DNA of 64,000 bases. Origin: Gemmatimonadota bacterium. GTDB taxonomy: Bacteria > Gemmatimonadota > Gemmatimonadetes > Gemmatimonadales > Gemmatimonadaceae. A model generated the notes under the pieces. That model saw only the letters and a list, made by a program, of their open reading frames with translations, ran no database searches and had not been told where the DNA came from. Position 1 is the stretch's first letter, and every line of letters begins with the position of its first letter. Below are positions 8,956-17,119 of this stretch, in pieces. Both the position numbers and the translations under genes were made by a program. The DNA lies in NCBI GenBank assembly GCA_028287305.1, contig JAQBPX010000027.1, positions 1 to 64,000 on the forward strand, read 5' to 3'.

Positions 8956-8994
8956 GTACTGAGTACTGAGTACTGAGTACTGAGTACTGAGTAC
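8953..8994. repeat. Six tandem copies of the heptamer TGAGTAC
   Basis: Six perfect head-to-tail copies of TGAGTAC. The first TGA is the stop codon of the acyl-CoA ligase gene. Each unit junction contains the palindrome AGTACT. The array ends 25 bases before the next ATG. A seven-base period means copy-number change would move any read-through frame. Confidence 0.95.
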
Positions 8995-9018
8995 TACTCC
9001 TACCGTTTCAATTTTCTT

Positions 9019-9849
9019 ATGTCAAAACTGAAGGGGAAGGTCGCGCTCGTTACGGGCGCCGGCCGCGGCATAGGGCAGGCCATCGCCGTCAAGCTGGCGA
9101 GCGAGGGTGCGCGCGTCGTGATCAACGACATGGACGACGCGCCCGCGAATGAAACGGCCGCACTGGTGCGAGCGGCGGGTGGTGAGGCCGCGCTCTGCGT
9201 GGGCAGCGTGACCGACGCCGGCTTCGGCGATCGCTTCGTGAAGGTGGCGCTCGACGAGTTCCAGGGGCTCGACATCATCGTCAACAACGCCGGCTTCACC
9301 TGGGACAGCGTGATCCAGAAGATGACCGACGAGCAGTTCGCGGCGGTGCTCGACGTGCACGTCACCGCGCCCTTCCGGATCCTGCGCGCGGCCGCGGAGC
9401 CGATTCGCGCGCTCGCCAAGGAAGAGGCGGCCGCGGGCAGGGAAGTCTTTCGCAAGGTCGTGAACATCTCGAGCGTCAGCGGACTCGGTGGCAACCCGGG
9501 CCAGGTGAACTACGCGGCGGGCAAGGCCGCGGTGGTGGGGATGACCAAGACGCTGGCGAAGGAGTGGGGTCGCTACAAGGTGAACGTCAACTGCGTCGCC
9601 TTCGGCTTCATCCGCACCCGCATGACGCAGGCGCTCTCCGCCGACAACGCGCCAGTCGCCGTGGCTGGCCGCGAGATCAAGTATGGAGTGCAACCGGCCC
9701 TCATCGAGGCGCTCGAGACGCAGCAGATCCCGCTCGGCCGCATGGGCACCGCGGAGGAAGCCGCCGACGGCGTCTACCTCTTCTGCTCGCCCGAGTCGAA
9801 CTACATCTCGGGGCAGGTGATCACGGTCGGCGGCGGCATCACCTTCTAG
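9019..9849 (+). CDS. Short-chain dehydrogenase/reductase, 3-oxoacyl-ACP reductase-like
   Basis: 276 residues with the classical SDR fold: TGAGRGIG cofactor motif at about residues 12-19, NNAG, catalytic serine in NISSVSG, and YxxxK as YAAGK. The ending ISGQVITVGGGITF is typical of FabG-like enzymes. It probably oxidises or reduces a hydroxyacyl/ketoacyl group with NAD(P). Neighbouring ligase and hydrolase genes suggest a small acyl-degradation or modification pathway. An insertion before the serine (EEAAAGREVFRK) makes it longer than the usual 245-250 residues. Confidence 0.9.
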   Translation: MSKLKGKVALVTGAGRGIGQAIAVKLASEGARVVINDMDDAPANETAALVRAAGGEAALCVGSVTDAGFGDRFVKVALDEFQGLDIIVNNAGFTWDSVIQKMTDEQFAAVLDVHVTAPFRILRAAAEPIRALAKEEAAAGREVFRKVVNISSVSGLGGNPGQVNYAAGKAAVVGMTKTLAKEWGRYKVNVNCVAFGFIRTRMTQALSADNAPVAVAGREIKYGVQPALIEALETQQIPLGRMGTAEEAADGVYLFCSPESNYISGQVITVGGGITF

Positions 9850-9863
9850 CGCGCAATGCACAC

Positions 9864-10316
9864 ATGACACATCGCTTCGGCCTCGCGCTCGTCGTGATAT
9901 CGATGATCGCAGTGGGGCTCGCGTACCTGCTCGCTTTCGCCGCCCCCGGCCTTACCGGCTCGCTGGGCGCGTGGTGCATGATCTTCGGCATCGCGGGCGC
10001 CGTGGTGGGGCTCATGATGCTCGGCGCGAGTCGCGACGATCGCTCGCTGCGCCCGCTGCTGCTCCCCCTCGCCTTCACCTTCGCCGTGCTGATGCTCGGC
10101 TTCGGGATGGGGCTCGTGCTGCCCGCGGCTGGTGCCGCCGAGCGACTGCTGTTCGGCCTGCCATTGCGTGCAGCCATCATCGTGTACGGCATCGGGTTGC
10201 TGCCGATCCTCGTGCTGCCATTTGCCTACGCGCGCACCTTCGACGCACTCACGCTGAGTGACGAGGACCTGGCGCGCGTGCGCGCCGCGGCCGCGCAGCT
10301 GAAGGGAACCGCATGA
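9864..10316 (+). CDS. Small integral membrane protein paired with a sodium:solute symporter
   Basis: 150 residues with about four hydrophobic helices (roughly residues 5-27, 33-53, 66-88 and 98-120) and a charged cytosolic tail ending LSDEDLARVRAAAAQLKGTA. No family is recognised. Its stop overlaps the start of the symporter gene (ATGA), so the two are coupled. Small accessory subunits next to symporters of this class are known (for example DUF485 and DUF4212 proteins), but this one is longer and not obviously related. An accessory-subunit role is inference. Confidence 0.65.
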   Translation: MTHRFGLALVVISMIAVGLAYLLAFAAPGLTGSLGAWCMIFGIAGAVVGLMMLGASRDDRSLRPLLLPLAFTFAVLMLGFGMGLVLPAAGAAERLLFGLPLRAAIIVYGIGLLPILVLPFAYARTFDALTLSDEDLARVRAAAAQLKGTA

Positions 10317-11824
10317 CGCTCTTCCCCCTGCTCGAGGCGTCGGCGCTGCCGCCGCTCACGCAGCCGGTGATCGTGGGAGTGGCGCTCGTGTACTTCGCGA
10401 TCGTCGCGGCGATCGGCGTGTGGGCCACGCGGCGCACGAAGAACGCGAGCGACTTCTTCGTGGCGGGCGAGGGGATCGGGCTCTGGACGCTGGCGATTGC
10501 GTCGATGGCGTCCACCATCTCCGGCTTCGCCTTCATCGGCGGCCCGGGGCTCGTGTACAGCATCGGCATCGGCGCGCTCTTTCTCGTGCTGCCGGCAGCG
10601 ATCACGAATACCATGGGGTGCTGGGTGCTGGCGAAGCGCCTGCGGTTGCTGGGCGAGATTCGCGGCCTGATCACGATCCCCGACGCCATCGGCGTGCGCT
10701 ACAGGTCGCGCTTCGGCCAGGGCATCTCCGCCGTGTCGATCGTGGTGGCGACCATCGGCTACACGGCGACGAACGTGCTCGCCCTCGGCCTGGTGATCAC
10801 CGCGGTGTTCGGCGTCGGGCGCGTGCCCGGCATCTGGATCGGATCGGCGATCATCCTCTCGTACAGCGCGTCGGGCGGCATCCTGGCCGGCGTGTACACC
10901 GACCTCTTCGAGGGCGCGGTGAAGGCGGTGGCGAGCGTGCTCGTGTTCGCGTACGTGCTGATGGTGGGCGGCGGCATGGGTGGCATCTCGCAGAGCATCA
11001 TGGCCGTGGATCCCAGCTACCTGGGTCCGTGGGGCAAGATCGGCCCCATGGCCGCGCTCTCGTTCTTCTTCGTGTTCGGCATCGGCTCGCTGGGGCAGCC
11101 GCACGTGGTCCACAAGTTCTACATGCTGCGCGACCCCCGCCGGCTCAAGTGGCTGCCGCTGATCGTGAGCTGCTCGCTGATCGTCTCGCTGCTGCTCTAC
11201 TTCGGCGTGGGGATCGCCATGCGCGCGCTCGTCGCGGGGGGTCGCATTCCCGCGCTCGCGAGTCCGGATGACGCGACGCCCACCTTCCTGCTGCACTTCA
11301 CGCCCATCGCACTGGCGGCGCTCGTGTTCTCCGGCGTGGCCGCGGCGATCATGAGCACCGTGAACTCGTTCCTCAGCATCGGCGCCGCCGCGCTCACGCA
11401 CGACATCCCCGTCGCCTTCGGCCGTCGCGTGAAGGACGAGCTCCTGGTGGGGCGCCTCACCACCGTGGTCATCGCGGTGCTGGCGGCGCTCGTCGCGCAG
11501 GGCAGCGGCGCGCTCGTCGCCTTCCTCGGCATTTTCGGCTGGGGGCTGTTCGCGTCGACGCTCGTTCCGTCGCTCGCAATCGGCCTGAACTGGAAGGGCG
11601 CCACGCGCGCCGGCGCCGTGGGCTCGATCGTCACGGGCCTGGTGTGCACCCTGCTCTTCGAGACGCTCGCCTACATGAAGGCCTACAAGCTCCCCGCGGG
11701 AGTCACGGCGTCAGGACTGTCGCTCGTGATGAGCTTCCTGGTGTTCTTCGCCCTCTCGTGGCTCACGCGGGCAACCGCCGAGTCCACGCTCGACCCCGAT
11801 ATCCGGGCGGTGATGGAGGCGTAG
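10313..11824 (+). CDS. Sodium:solute symporter (SSS family)
   Basis: 503 residues, almost entirely hydrophobic, with about 13 membrane helices. ATRRTKNASDFFVAGEGIG after the first helix and SASGGILAGVYTDLFEGAVK are characteristic SSS segments. GVAAAIMSTVNSFLSIGAAALTHD is the conserved TM8 region that forms part of the sodium site. It imports a solute with sodium; the neighbours suggest a carboxylate. ATGA overlap with the preceding small membrane protein. Confidence 0.9.
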   Translation: MTLFPLLEASALPPLTQPVIVGVALVYFAIVAAIGVWATRRTKNASDFFVAGEGIGLWTLAIASMASTISGFAFIGGPGLVYSIGIGALFLVLPAAITNTMGCWVLAKRLRLLGEIRGLITIPDAIGVRYRSRFGQGISAVSIVVATIGYTATNVLALGLVITAVFGVGRVPGIWIGSAIILSYSASGGILAGVYTDLFEGAVKAVASVLVFAYVLMVGGGMGGISQSIMAVDPSYLGPWGKIGPMAALSFFFVFGIGSLGQPHVVHKFYMLRDPRRLKWLPLIVSCSLIVSLLLYFGVGIAMRALVAGGRIPALASPDDATPTFLLHFTPIALAALVFSGVAAAIMSTVNSFLSIGAAALTHDIPVAFGRRVKDELLVGRLTTVVIAVLAALVAQGSGALVAFLGIFGWGLFASTLVPSLAIGLNWKGATRAGAVGSIVTGLVCTLLFETLAYMKAYKLPAGVTASGLSLVMSFLVFFALSWLTRATAESTLDPDIRAVMEA

Positions 11825-11833
11825 AGTTCTGGC

Positions 11834-12033
11834 GCGCCGGCGCCGGTTCCTCGGATTCACGCGGACGAACTGAAGCGGAAGTTCGCGGAGACAGCAACTG
11901 CAGGGCACTTTTTGCCTGCAACAACGCCACGAGTTGTGCCGCGCCTGCAGTTTTCAGGCAGGTGCTGTTGCAGTATCCGCGCAGGTCTCCGCCCTTCAGT
12001 CCGTGCAGTTATCCGAGGAACCGGCCCCGGCGC
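11834..12033. repeat. 200-bp imperfect palindrome filling a convergent intergenic space
   Basis: The outer arms 11834-11856 and 12011-12033 pair over 23 bases with a single mismatch. Further inner blocks pair in register (CGGAC/GTCCG, ACTGAAG/CTTCAGT, CGGAGAC/GTCTCCG, TTGCCTG/CAGGCA) around a centre near 11930. It spans nearly all of the space between the symporter (plus) and thioesterase (minus) stop codons. It is a likely two-way transcription barrier or a repeat element. Confidence 0.8.
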
Positions 12034-12036
12034 GAT

Positions 12037-12450
12037 TCAGTCCTCCGGCCACCGCGGCAGCATGTCGCGCCACCCCTCGGGGACCTTCACTGCCTTGCCG
12101 TCCCGGCCGATCGCCACGAACACGATCATCGCCTCGGCCACCTTGAGGTCGCCGCCGACCTTGCGCACGTCCTGGCGCACCACGTAGCTGGTGTTGCCGA
12201 CCTCGACGAGCCCTGACCGGATCCGCAGGTCCTCTCCCGGCAGCGACTGCGCGAAGTAGTCGATCTGGACGTGCCGCACCACGCTGAACACCGGCTGCTG
12301 GCTCCAGTTCTGGACGTCCACCTCGGGCTCGAGCAGGGCCCAGCGCGCTCGCTCCAGGAAGTTGAGCATCGTCGCGTGGTTCAGGTGCCCGAGCATGTCG
12401 CAATCGGTCGGGTAGATGTGGAAGACGATCTCGGGCAGCGCGTTCGGCAT
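12037..12450 (-). CDS. Acyl-CoA thioesterase, 4HBT hotdog family
   Basis: 137 residues from the ATG at 12450; a longer frame upstream has no support and would run to the start of the divergent gene. The hotdog signature YPTDCDMLGHLNHATMLNFLERAR contains the catalytic aspartate and the helix typical of YbgC/4HBT enzymes. The protein should hydrolyse an acyl-CoA thioester in the cytosol. It converges on the acyl-ligase/symporter cluster and may serve the same metabolism. Confidence 0.85.
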   Translation of the reverse strand: MPNALPEIVFHIYPTDCDMLGHLNHATMLNFLERARWALLEPEVDVQNWSQQPVFSVVRHVQIDYFAQSLPGEDLRIRSGLVEVGNTSYVVRQDVRKVGGDLKVAEAMIVFVAIGRDGKAVKVPEGWRDMLPRWPED

Positions 12451-12548
12451 GGGCAAGGGGGTGAAGTGCGGGAAAGGTGGCGCTACATTCACCCCTTCGG
12501 CACCCCCGCCGCGCAATCGCCCCCGCTCGCTTCCCCTCGACCCGACCA

Positions 12549-13235
12549 ATGCGACTGCTCCTGATCGAGGACGACCGGCAGAGCGCGCGCCTGATCCGCC
12601 AGCTCTTCGTGGAGGACGGCGACCTGCTCGACGTCGCCGACACGGCCGAGGACGGGCGCGTGCTCGCGCGGCTGAATGACTACGACGCGGTGATCCTCGA
12701 CCTCAGCCTGCCCGACGGGAGCGGCATCGAGATCCTGCGGGAGCTGCGCCGCGAGGGTCGCCCCACGCCCGTGCTCGTCCTCACCGGTCGTGGCGCCGCC
12801 GGCGACATGGTGAGCGTGCTCGACTCCGGCGCCGACGACTACGTGGTGAAGCCGGTGCAGAACGACGTGCTCAAGGCGCGCGTGCGCGCGCTGGTGCGGC
12901 GAGGTGGCGCGCGCCGCTCGGAGACGCTGCAGGTCGGCACGCTCGCCCTCAACCTCCTCACGCATCGCGCCTTCGTGCAGACGGTCGAGATTCCGCTCAC
13001 GCCGCGCGAGTTCGGGTTGCTGCGCGAGCTGATGCTCCGCGCCGGCGAGGCGATCAGCCGCACCGAGCTGCTCGAGCGCGTGTGGGACATGCACTTCGAC
13101 CCGGGCAGCAACGTGGTGGACGCGAACGTCGCGCGCCTGCGTCGCAAGCTCGAGCGCCATTCATCGAGCCCCGAGATCGAGACGGTGCGTGGCGTCGGCT
13201 TTCGCATGAAGGGAGAGAGCACCACGGTCGGATAG
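12549..13235 (+). CDS. OmpR/PhoB-type response regulator, no adjacent kinase
   Basis: 228 residues. Receiver domain: acidic pocket IEDD, phospho-acceptor aspartate in VILDLSLPDGSG, switch threonine in VLTGRG and lysine in VVKPVQ. C-terminal winged helix from about residue 130 with LTPREFGLLRELM and the recognition region NVVDANVARLRRKLE. It should bind DNA when phosphorylated. No histidine kinase flanks it, so it is an orphan in this window. The ATG at 12549 begins directly at the receiver domain. Confidence 0.93.
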   Translation: MRLLLIEDDRQSARLIRQLFVEDGDLLDVADTAEDGRVLARLNDYDAVILDLSLPDGSGIEILRELRREGRPTPVLVLTGRGAAGDMVSVLDSGADDYVVKPVQNDVLKARVRALVRRGGARRSETLQVGTLALNLLTHRAFVQTVEIPLTPREFGLLRELMLRAGEAISRTELLERVWDMHFDPGSNVVDANVARLRRKLERHSSSPEIETVRGVGFRMKGESTTVG

Positions 13236-13248
13236 CAGGGGACGGGGC

Positions 13249-14550
13249 ATGACTCCTGCCCATGCCGGCCCCATGCGTTTCGTGATCGCCACCCAGCACT
13301 ACGCCGGCCTTGGCTTCGCCATGCGCCTCCAGGACGAGGGGCATGAAGTCCTCTTCGCCGTTCGCGGCATCGAGGACCGCCGCCAGGAGGAGCGCCATGC
13401 GCTCGTCGCCAATGGCATCGTCCCCAAGCGCCCGATCGCCCACGTCATGCAGGATCGCGAGCAGCTGCGCGACGCGTACTGGATCTGGGACGAGAACCAC
13501 AGCGCGGACGAGAACGAGCTGTTGCGGGCCGAGGGCTTTCGCGTATTCGGCGGTGGCCGCTATGCCGACACCATGGAGCACGACCGCGACGCATGCCTCC
13601 GCTTCGTGAACGAGTACGGCCTCAAGCCGCCGCCGTCGTTCGCGTTCACCGATGCGCAGTCGGCGCTCGCGTTCACCGAGGAGCACGCCGACACCGCCTA
13701 CGTCTACAAGCCCGACCACGGCGAGACGTACGAGACGTGGCTCCCGCAATCGGCGGTGGCCGCGGAGGCGAACCGCGAGTTGCGACAGCACCTCCGCACG
13801 CTCACGAACGAGAGCGCGTTCGTGCTGCAGGAGCGCAAGGATGGTATCGAGACGAACGTCGAGGTGTGGTTCGTGGAGGGCGAGCCCGTGTTCGCGTGGA
13901 TGTGCATCGAGGCCAAGAAGAAGCTCGTGGGGGACCTCGGCGACCTGGTGGGGTGCGCCTTCGACTTTGCGTTCGTGGTGCCGGTGGAGTGCCGCGCGGT
14001 GCAGGAGAGCGTGGGCCGGCTGTTCCCGGCGTATCGCGAGATGAAGTACACCGGCTTCGGCGACGCAAACTTCATCGCGGCGCGCGACGGGATCTGGTTC
14101 TTCGAAAAGTGCGAGCGCTTCGGCTACAATGCGCACCCGAACCTGTTCTGGAACCTCAATCGCGCACCGCTCGGCGAGACGCTCGCCGCGTTCGCGGAGA
14201 AGCGGGTGGTCCCGGACTTCGCGCCCGGCTTCGGGGCCACGGTCTCGCTCTACATGGACCATCCGCAGCCCGGGAAGGCGGTGCAGTTTCCGGACGCGCT
14301 CTGCAAGGACCTGTATTTCAATGACGTCTACAAGGATGGCGACGCCGTCCTGACCGCCGGCTATTTCGACTGGGTGGTGATCGCCTGCGGCTACGGCTAC
14401 ACCATCCCGACCGCGTGGGAAGAGGCGATCCGCAAGGCGTGGCAGGTGAAGTTCCCCGGCCGCTCCTTCCGCACCGACGGCGCCGGCACCGACTACCCCA
14501 CCTCGCCCCTGCGCAGGTACGAAGCGCTGCAGGCTATGGGGTATCTCTAG
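13249..14550 (+). CDS. PurD-like ATP-grasp protein of unknown substrate
   Basis: 433 residues from 13249, or 425 from an internal ATG at 13273 (MRFVIATQHYAGLG), which looks like the true Rossmann-type N-terminus. Features resembling phosphoribosylamine-glycine ligase are: AYVYKPDH (ATP-binding lysine), FVLQERKDGIETNVEVWFVEGEP, and FFEKCERFGYNAHP in the place of the metal-binding E/N motif. The PurD aspects are diverged and no other purine gene is near. It may ligate an amine and a carboxylate outside purine synthesis. Its 3' end overlaps the convergent GxxExxY gene by 17 bases. Confidence 0.65.
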   Translation: MTPAHAGPMRFVIATQHYAGLGFAMRLQDEGHEVLFAVRGIEDRRQEERHALVANGIVPKRPIAHVMQDREQLRDAYWIWDENHSADENELLRAEGFRVFGGGRYADTMEHDRDACLRFVNEYGLKPPPSFAFTDAQSALAFTEEHADTAYVYKPDHGETYETWLPQSAVAAEANRELRQHLRTLTNESAFVLQERKDGIETNVEVWFVEGEPVFAWMCIEAKKKLVGDLGDLVGCAFDFAFVVPVECRAVQESVGRLFPAYREMKYTGFGDANFIAARDGIWFFEKCERFGYNAHPNLFWNLNRAPLGETLAAFAEKRVVPDFAPGFGATVSLYMDHPQPGKAVQFPDALCKDLYFNDVYKDGDAVLTAGYFDWVVIACGYGYTIPTAWEEAIRKAWQVKFPGRSFRTDGAGTDYPTSPLRRYEALQAMGYL

Positions 14551-14935
14551 GTGGCAGTGCGTTAGAGACAACCGACCGATAGAACTTCGGAGCGGGTCCG
14601 AAGTGGAGCAGCATCGCCACCTCGAGCCTGGTTGCCCTCAGGTAGCTGAGGACCTGCCGGTGCGCGACCGAAGGGAGCCGTTCCGTAGACTTCACCTCGA
14701 TGATGACCGTTCCATCGACCACGAAGTCGAGTCGCTGCGTAGCGATCTCGAGTCCCTTGTAGAGCACTGGTACGCTTACCTCTCGCGCTACATGTCGGCC
14801 CATTGCTCGAAGCTCGCTTTCGAGTGCCTTCCCATACACCTGCTCGAGAAAGCCGTAGTCCAGGCGATTGTACACCTCGAAGAACGCCTTGCGGACATCG
14901 CCTGTGACGTCCTCGAGCAGCAGGCCAGTGGGCAT
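14534..14935 (-). CDS. GxxExxY family protein
   Basis: 133 residues from the ATG at 14935 (a longer start at 14995 is possible but adds 20 atypical residues). The family motif is exact: GFLEQVY. Later LDFVVDGTVIIEVKSTERL shows the D...ExK pattern of PD-(D/E)XK nuclease-like folds. The family is widespread, often in scattered single copies, and its function is not established. Overlap at the 3' end with the ATP-grasp gene is convergent. Confidence 0.85.
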   Translation of the reverse strand: MPTGLLLEDVTGDVRKAFFEVYNRLDYGFLEQVYGKALESELRAMGRHVAREVSVPVLYKGLEIATQRLDFVVDGTVIIEVKSTERLPSVAHRQVLSYLRATRLEVAMLLHFGPAPKFYRSVVSNALPPRDTP

Positions 14936-15030
14936 ACTGCATCTTGTTGCGTGACCGGACGCATCGAGCAACCCAATTCGTGCGCTAGCGACCATTTGAT
15001 CTCATCCTCAGCAGGAAGAGCACAGATCGG

Positions 15031-15111
15031 GCACGCCGAAAGGCGCTGAAAAAGCCGAAACGAGCCGCACTGCGTGGCAGTTTCGGCTGTTTCGTGGCTG
15101 CTTCGGCGTGC
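15031..15111. repeat. Long intergenic palindrome, GCCGAAAC family, copy 2
   Basis: GCACGCCGAA (15031-15040) pairs exactly with TTCGGCGTGC (15102-15111). Inner AGCCGAAAC and GTTTCGGCT also pair. The end motif CACGCCGAA and the inner GCCGAAAC blocks match copy 1 at 2141-2230. Here it lies between divergent genes, so a pure terminator role is less likely. Confidence 0.75.
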
Positions 15112-15284
15112 ACAATCCTGTGGGACCAGCCCACGCGGTATGCCCTGAAAATGGTGCTGGGATCTGTAGCAGAAAGTGGACAATGCGCCTAGCGCCACGA
15201 ACGTATCCCGTTGCGCGACAACATGTTGCGATTGGGCTCGCGCCCTGCCTTATGGGTGCCCGTAAACCCCACTCGGAGCCTCCC

Positions 15285-15923
15285 ATGATTGCTCGCTCTC
15301 TTCGACTCAGCGCGCTCGCGCTTGCTTCCATTGCCAGTCTCGCCGGCGCGCAGTCCCGTACGCCCGAGACCGGCCCCACCATCGAGTTCACCCCGTACGC
15401 CGGCTACATCGTGAACGGCAGCGTGCTCGACGGACCCCTCGGCACCTCGATCACCAACGCCAACGGCCCCGTCTACGGCGCCCAGGCCGGCTTCCGCGTG
15501 TCGCCCACGCTGTCCCTCTATGCCAACGCCGCTCGCAGCAGCTCCGACATCCAGGTCGGCGTGCCCTTCCTCGGCGGCGTGAGCGTCGGGACGTCCGACA
15601 TGCTGCTCTACGACGCCGGCGTCCAGCTCAACCTCGGGCGATCCACCGGCGGCGTCGCCCCGCTGTCGCCCTTCATCCAGCTCGGCGCCGGTGGCATGCA
15701 CTACGACATCAAGGCCTCCGTCCTCACCACGAAGGCCACCAATGCCGCGTTCAACGCCGGCATCGGGGCGGACATGGCCGTGGCGAAGGGCGTCGGCCTC
15801 CAGGTGATGCTCAAGGACTACGTGGGCAAGTTCGACTTCAAGGAAGCCACCCAGCTCTTCAACATCCAGGGGAACACCGCGCAGCACTTCGCGCTCAGCG
15901 CGGGGCTTCGCTTCACCTTCTAG
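15285..15923 (+). CDS. Outer-membrane beta-barrel protein, small OmpA/OmpW-like
   Basis: 212 residues. The ATG at 15285 follows a GGAG and opens a clean signal peptide (MIARSLRLSALALASIASLAGA, cleaved before QSRTP). The mature part alternates polar and hydrophobic residues and ends SAGLRFTF, a terminal phenylalanine typical of outer-membrane barrels. The size suggests 8 strands. Function is unknown. An upstream extension of the frame to 15108 crosses low-quality coding sequence and is not used. Confidence 0.75.
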   Translation: MIARSLRLSALALASIASLAGAQSRTPETGPTIEFTPYAGYIVNGSVLDGPLGTSITNANGPVYGAQAGFRVSPTLSLYANAARSSSDIQVGVPFLGGVSVGTSDMLLYDAGVQLNLGRSTGGVAPLSPFIQLGAGGMHYDIKASVLTTKATNAAFNAGIGADMAVAKGVGLQVMLKDYVGKFDFKEATQLFNIQGNTAQHFALSAGLRFTF

Positions 15924-15966
15924 CGCACCGCGTACCAGCCCGCCGCGCCCACTACCGCGGCGGATA

Positions 15967-16006
15967 CGGCCCGGTCATCTTGCTCTCACGCACGATGGCC
16001 GGGCCG
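15967..16006. terminator. Stem-loop after the outer-membrane protein gene
   Basis: CGGCCCGGTCAT at 15967-15978 pairs with ATGGCCGGGCCG at 15995-16006 with one mismatch, leaving a 16-base loop. It begins 44 bases after the stop codon. There is no strong T-run, so it may stabilise the 3' end rather than terminate on its own. Confidence 0.4.
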
Positions 16007-16044
16007 CTTGCAGCGCCCGCCGGAAATCCCCTCCCCACCGCACG

Positions 16045-16533
16045 ATGACGAAGTCGAAGTCGAAGTCGACCGCAGGCGCGGACGCCGCCGATGTCCGCAC
16101 TCCCATCGAGGAAGTGCGCAGCCTCGCGGATGCCCTCTACCGCTCGGCCCAGGAGTGCTGCCGCCAGCACGACCGCCTCGCCCGCCTGATCGCGCGCGCC
16201 GGCGACCAGCCCGATGAGGCCGACATCCAGGCCAGCTGCCACGCGTGCGACGGGGCACTCCGTGAGCTCGTGGCGCGCTATGAGGCCGCCGCCGCAAGCG
16301 TGCGCCCCGACAAGGACGCGCCGTGGTGGCGCCCCGCCAACGCGCTCTGGCTCGCCAGCCGCGACTACCTGCGGCATCACGAGGGCTGCGACGCCCTCAC
16401 GCGCCGCATGTCGCAGCACGACGCGCAGCGGCTCACCAACCTGCACACCGAGTACGAGCTGGAAGCCTCCGCGCTCCTCGGCCTGCGTCATGCGTCGGAC
16501 GCCTACAGCAAGGCGAGACCGGACGTCCACTAA
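16045..16533 (+). CDS. Hypothetical protein, alpha-helical
   Basis: 162 residues, predicted mostly helical, with a Lys/Ser-rich N-terminus and regularly spaced cysteines and histidines (ECCRQHD, SCHACDGA). No family recognised and no signal peptide. The pattern could be a four-helix bundle, possibly metal-binding, but the cysteine pairs are not arranged as a classical zinc finger. It is 18 bases upstream of the SET-domain gene and probably in the same transcript. Coding potential is good, with consistent third-position GC. Confidence 0.6.
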   Translation: MTKSKSKSTAGADAADVRTPIEEVRSLADALYRSAQECCRQHDRLARLIARAGDQPDEADIQASCHACDGALRELVARYEAAAASVRPDKDAPWWRPANALWLASRDYLRHHEGCDALTRRMSQHDAQRLTNLHTEYELEASALLGLRHASDAYSKARPDVH

Positions 16534-16551
16534 AACCTCCGACCATACATC

Positions 16552-17112
16552 GTGAAGCATCACGCGCAGGCCCGGCACGCCACCACCGCACCGGTGGTGA
16601 AGTCCTCCCCACGCACCAACGAGCACCTCTTCGAGATCCGCGGCTCCGACATCCAGGGCAAGGGCGCCTTTGCGCTCGTGGACATCCCGAAGGGCACCCG
16701 CCTCATCGAGTACACCGGCGAGAAGATCTCCAACGCCGAGTCCGATCGCCGCTACGACGACGACACCATGACGCGGCACCACACCTTCCTCTTCACGCTC
16801 AGCAGCCGCACCATCGTGGACGGCGCGGTGGGCGGGAACGACTCCATCTACATCAACCACTCGTGCGAGCCCAACAGCGAGTCGGTGATCGTGCGCGGCC
16901 GCATCTGGATCGAGACGACCAGGAAGGTCAAGGCGGGCGAGGAGATCGTCTACGATTACCAGTACGAGGACTACGACGACTACACGATGACGGACTACCT
17001 CTTCTATGCGTGCCGCTGCGGCAGCAGGAAGTGCCGTGGGACCATCGTCAAGGTGCCGCCGCGCAAGCGCATCAAGCCGAAGCGCGCCGCGGCGAAGAAG
17101 AAGAAGTCCTGA
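16552..17112 (+). CDS. SET-domain protein lysine methyltransferase
   Basis: 186 residues from a GTG start. SET landmarks are complete: GKGAFALVDIPKGTRLIEYTGE, the S-adenosylmethionine-binding NHSCEPN (about residues 103-109), EEIVYDYQYE, and a post-SET cluster CRCGSRKC of the C-x-C-x4-C type. Together with the cysteine in NHSC this can form the zinc site seen in eukaryotic-type post-SET enzymes. The tail is strongly basic (RKRIKPKRAAAKKKKS). It should transfer methyl groups to lysine of a protein; the target is unknown. Confidence 0.88.
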   Translation: MKHHAQARHATTAPVVKSSPRTNEHLFEIRGSDIQGKGAFALVDIPKGTRLIEYTGEKISNAESDRRYDDDTMTRHHTFLFTLSSRTIVDGAVGGNDSIYINHSCEPNSESVIVRGRIWIETTRKVKAGEEIVYDYQYEDYDDYTMTDYLFYACRCGSRKCRGTIVKVPPRKRIKPKRAAAKKKKS

Positions 17113-17119
17113 GCGCATC

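Noticed and set aside
8953-8994. CRISPR-like or direct-repeat array
   Set aside because: The unit is seven bases with no spacers; it is a simple tandem repeat.
15108-15284. N-terminal extension of the outer-membrane barrel protein
   Set aside because: It would bury a clear signal peptide; the ATG at 15285 has a GGAG before it.
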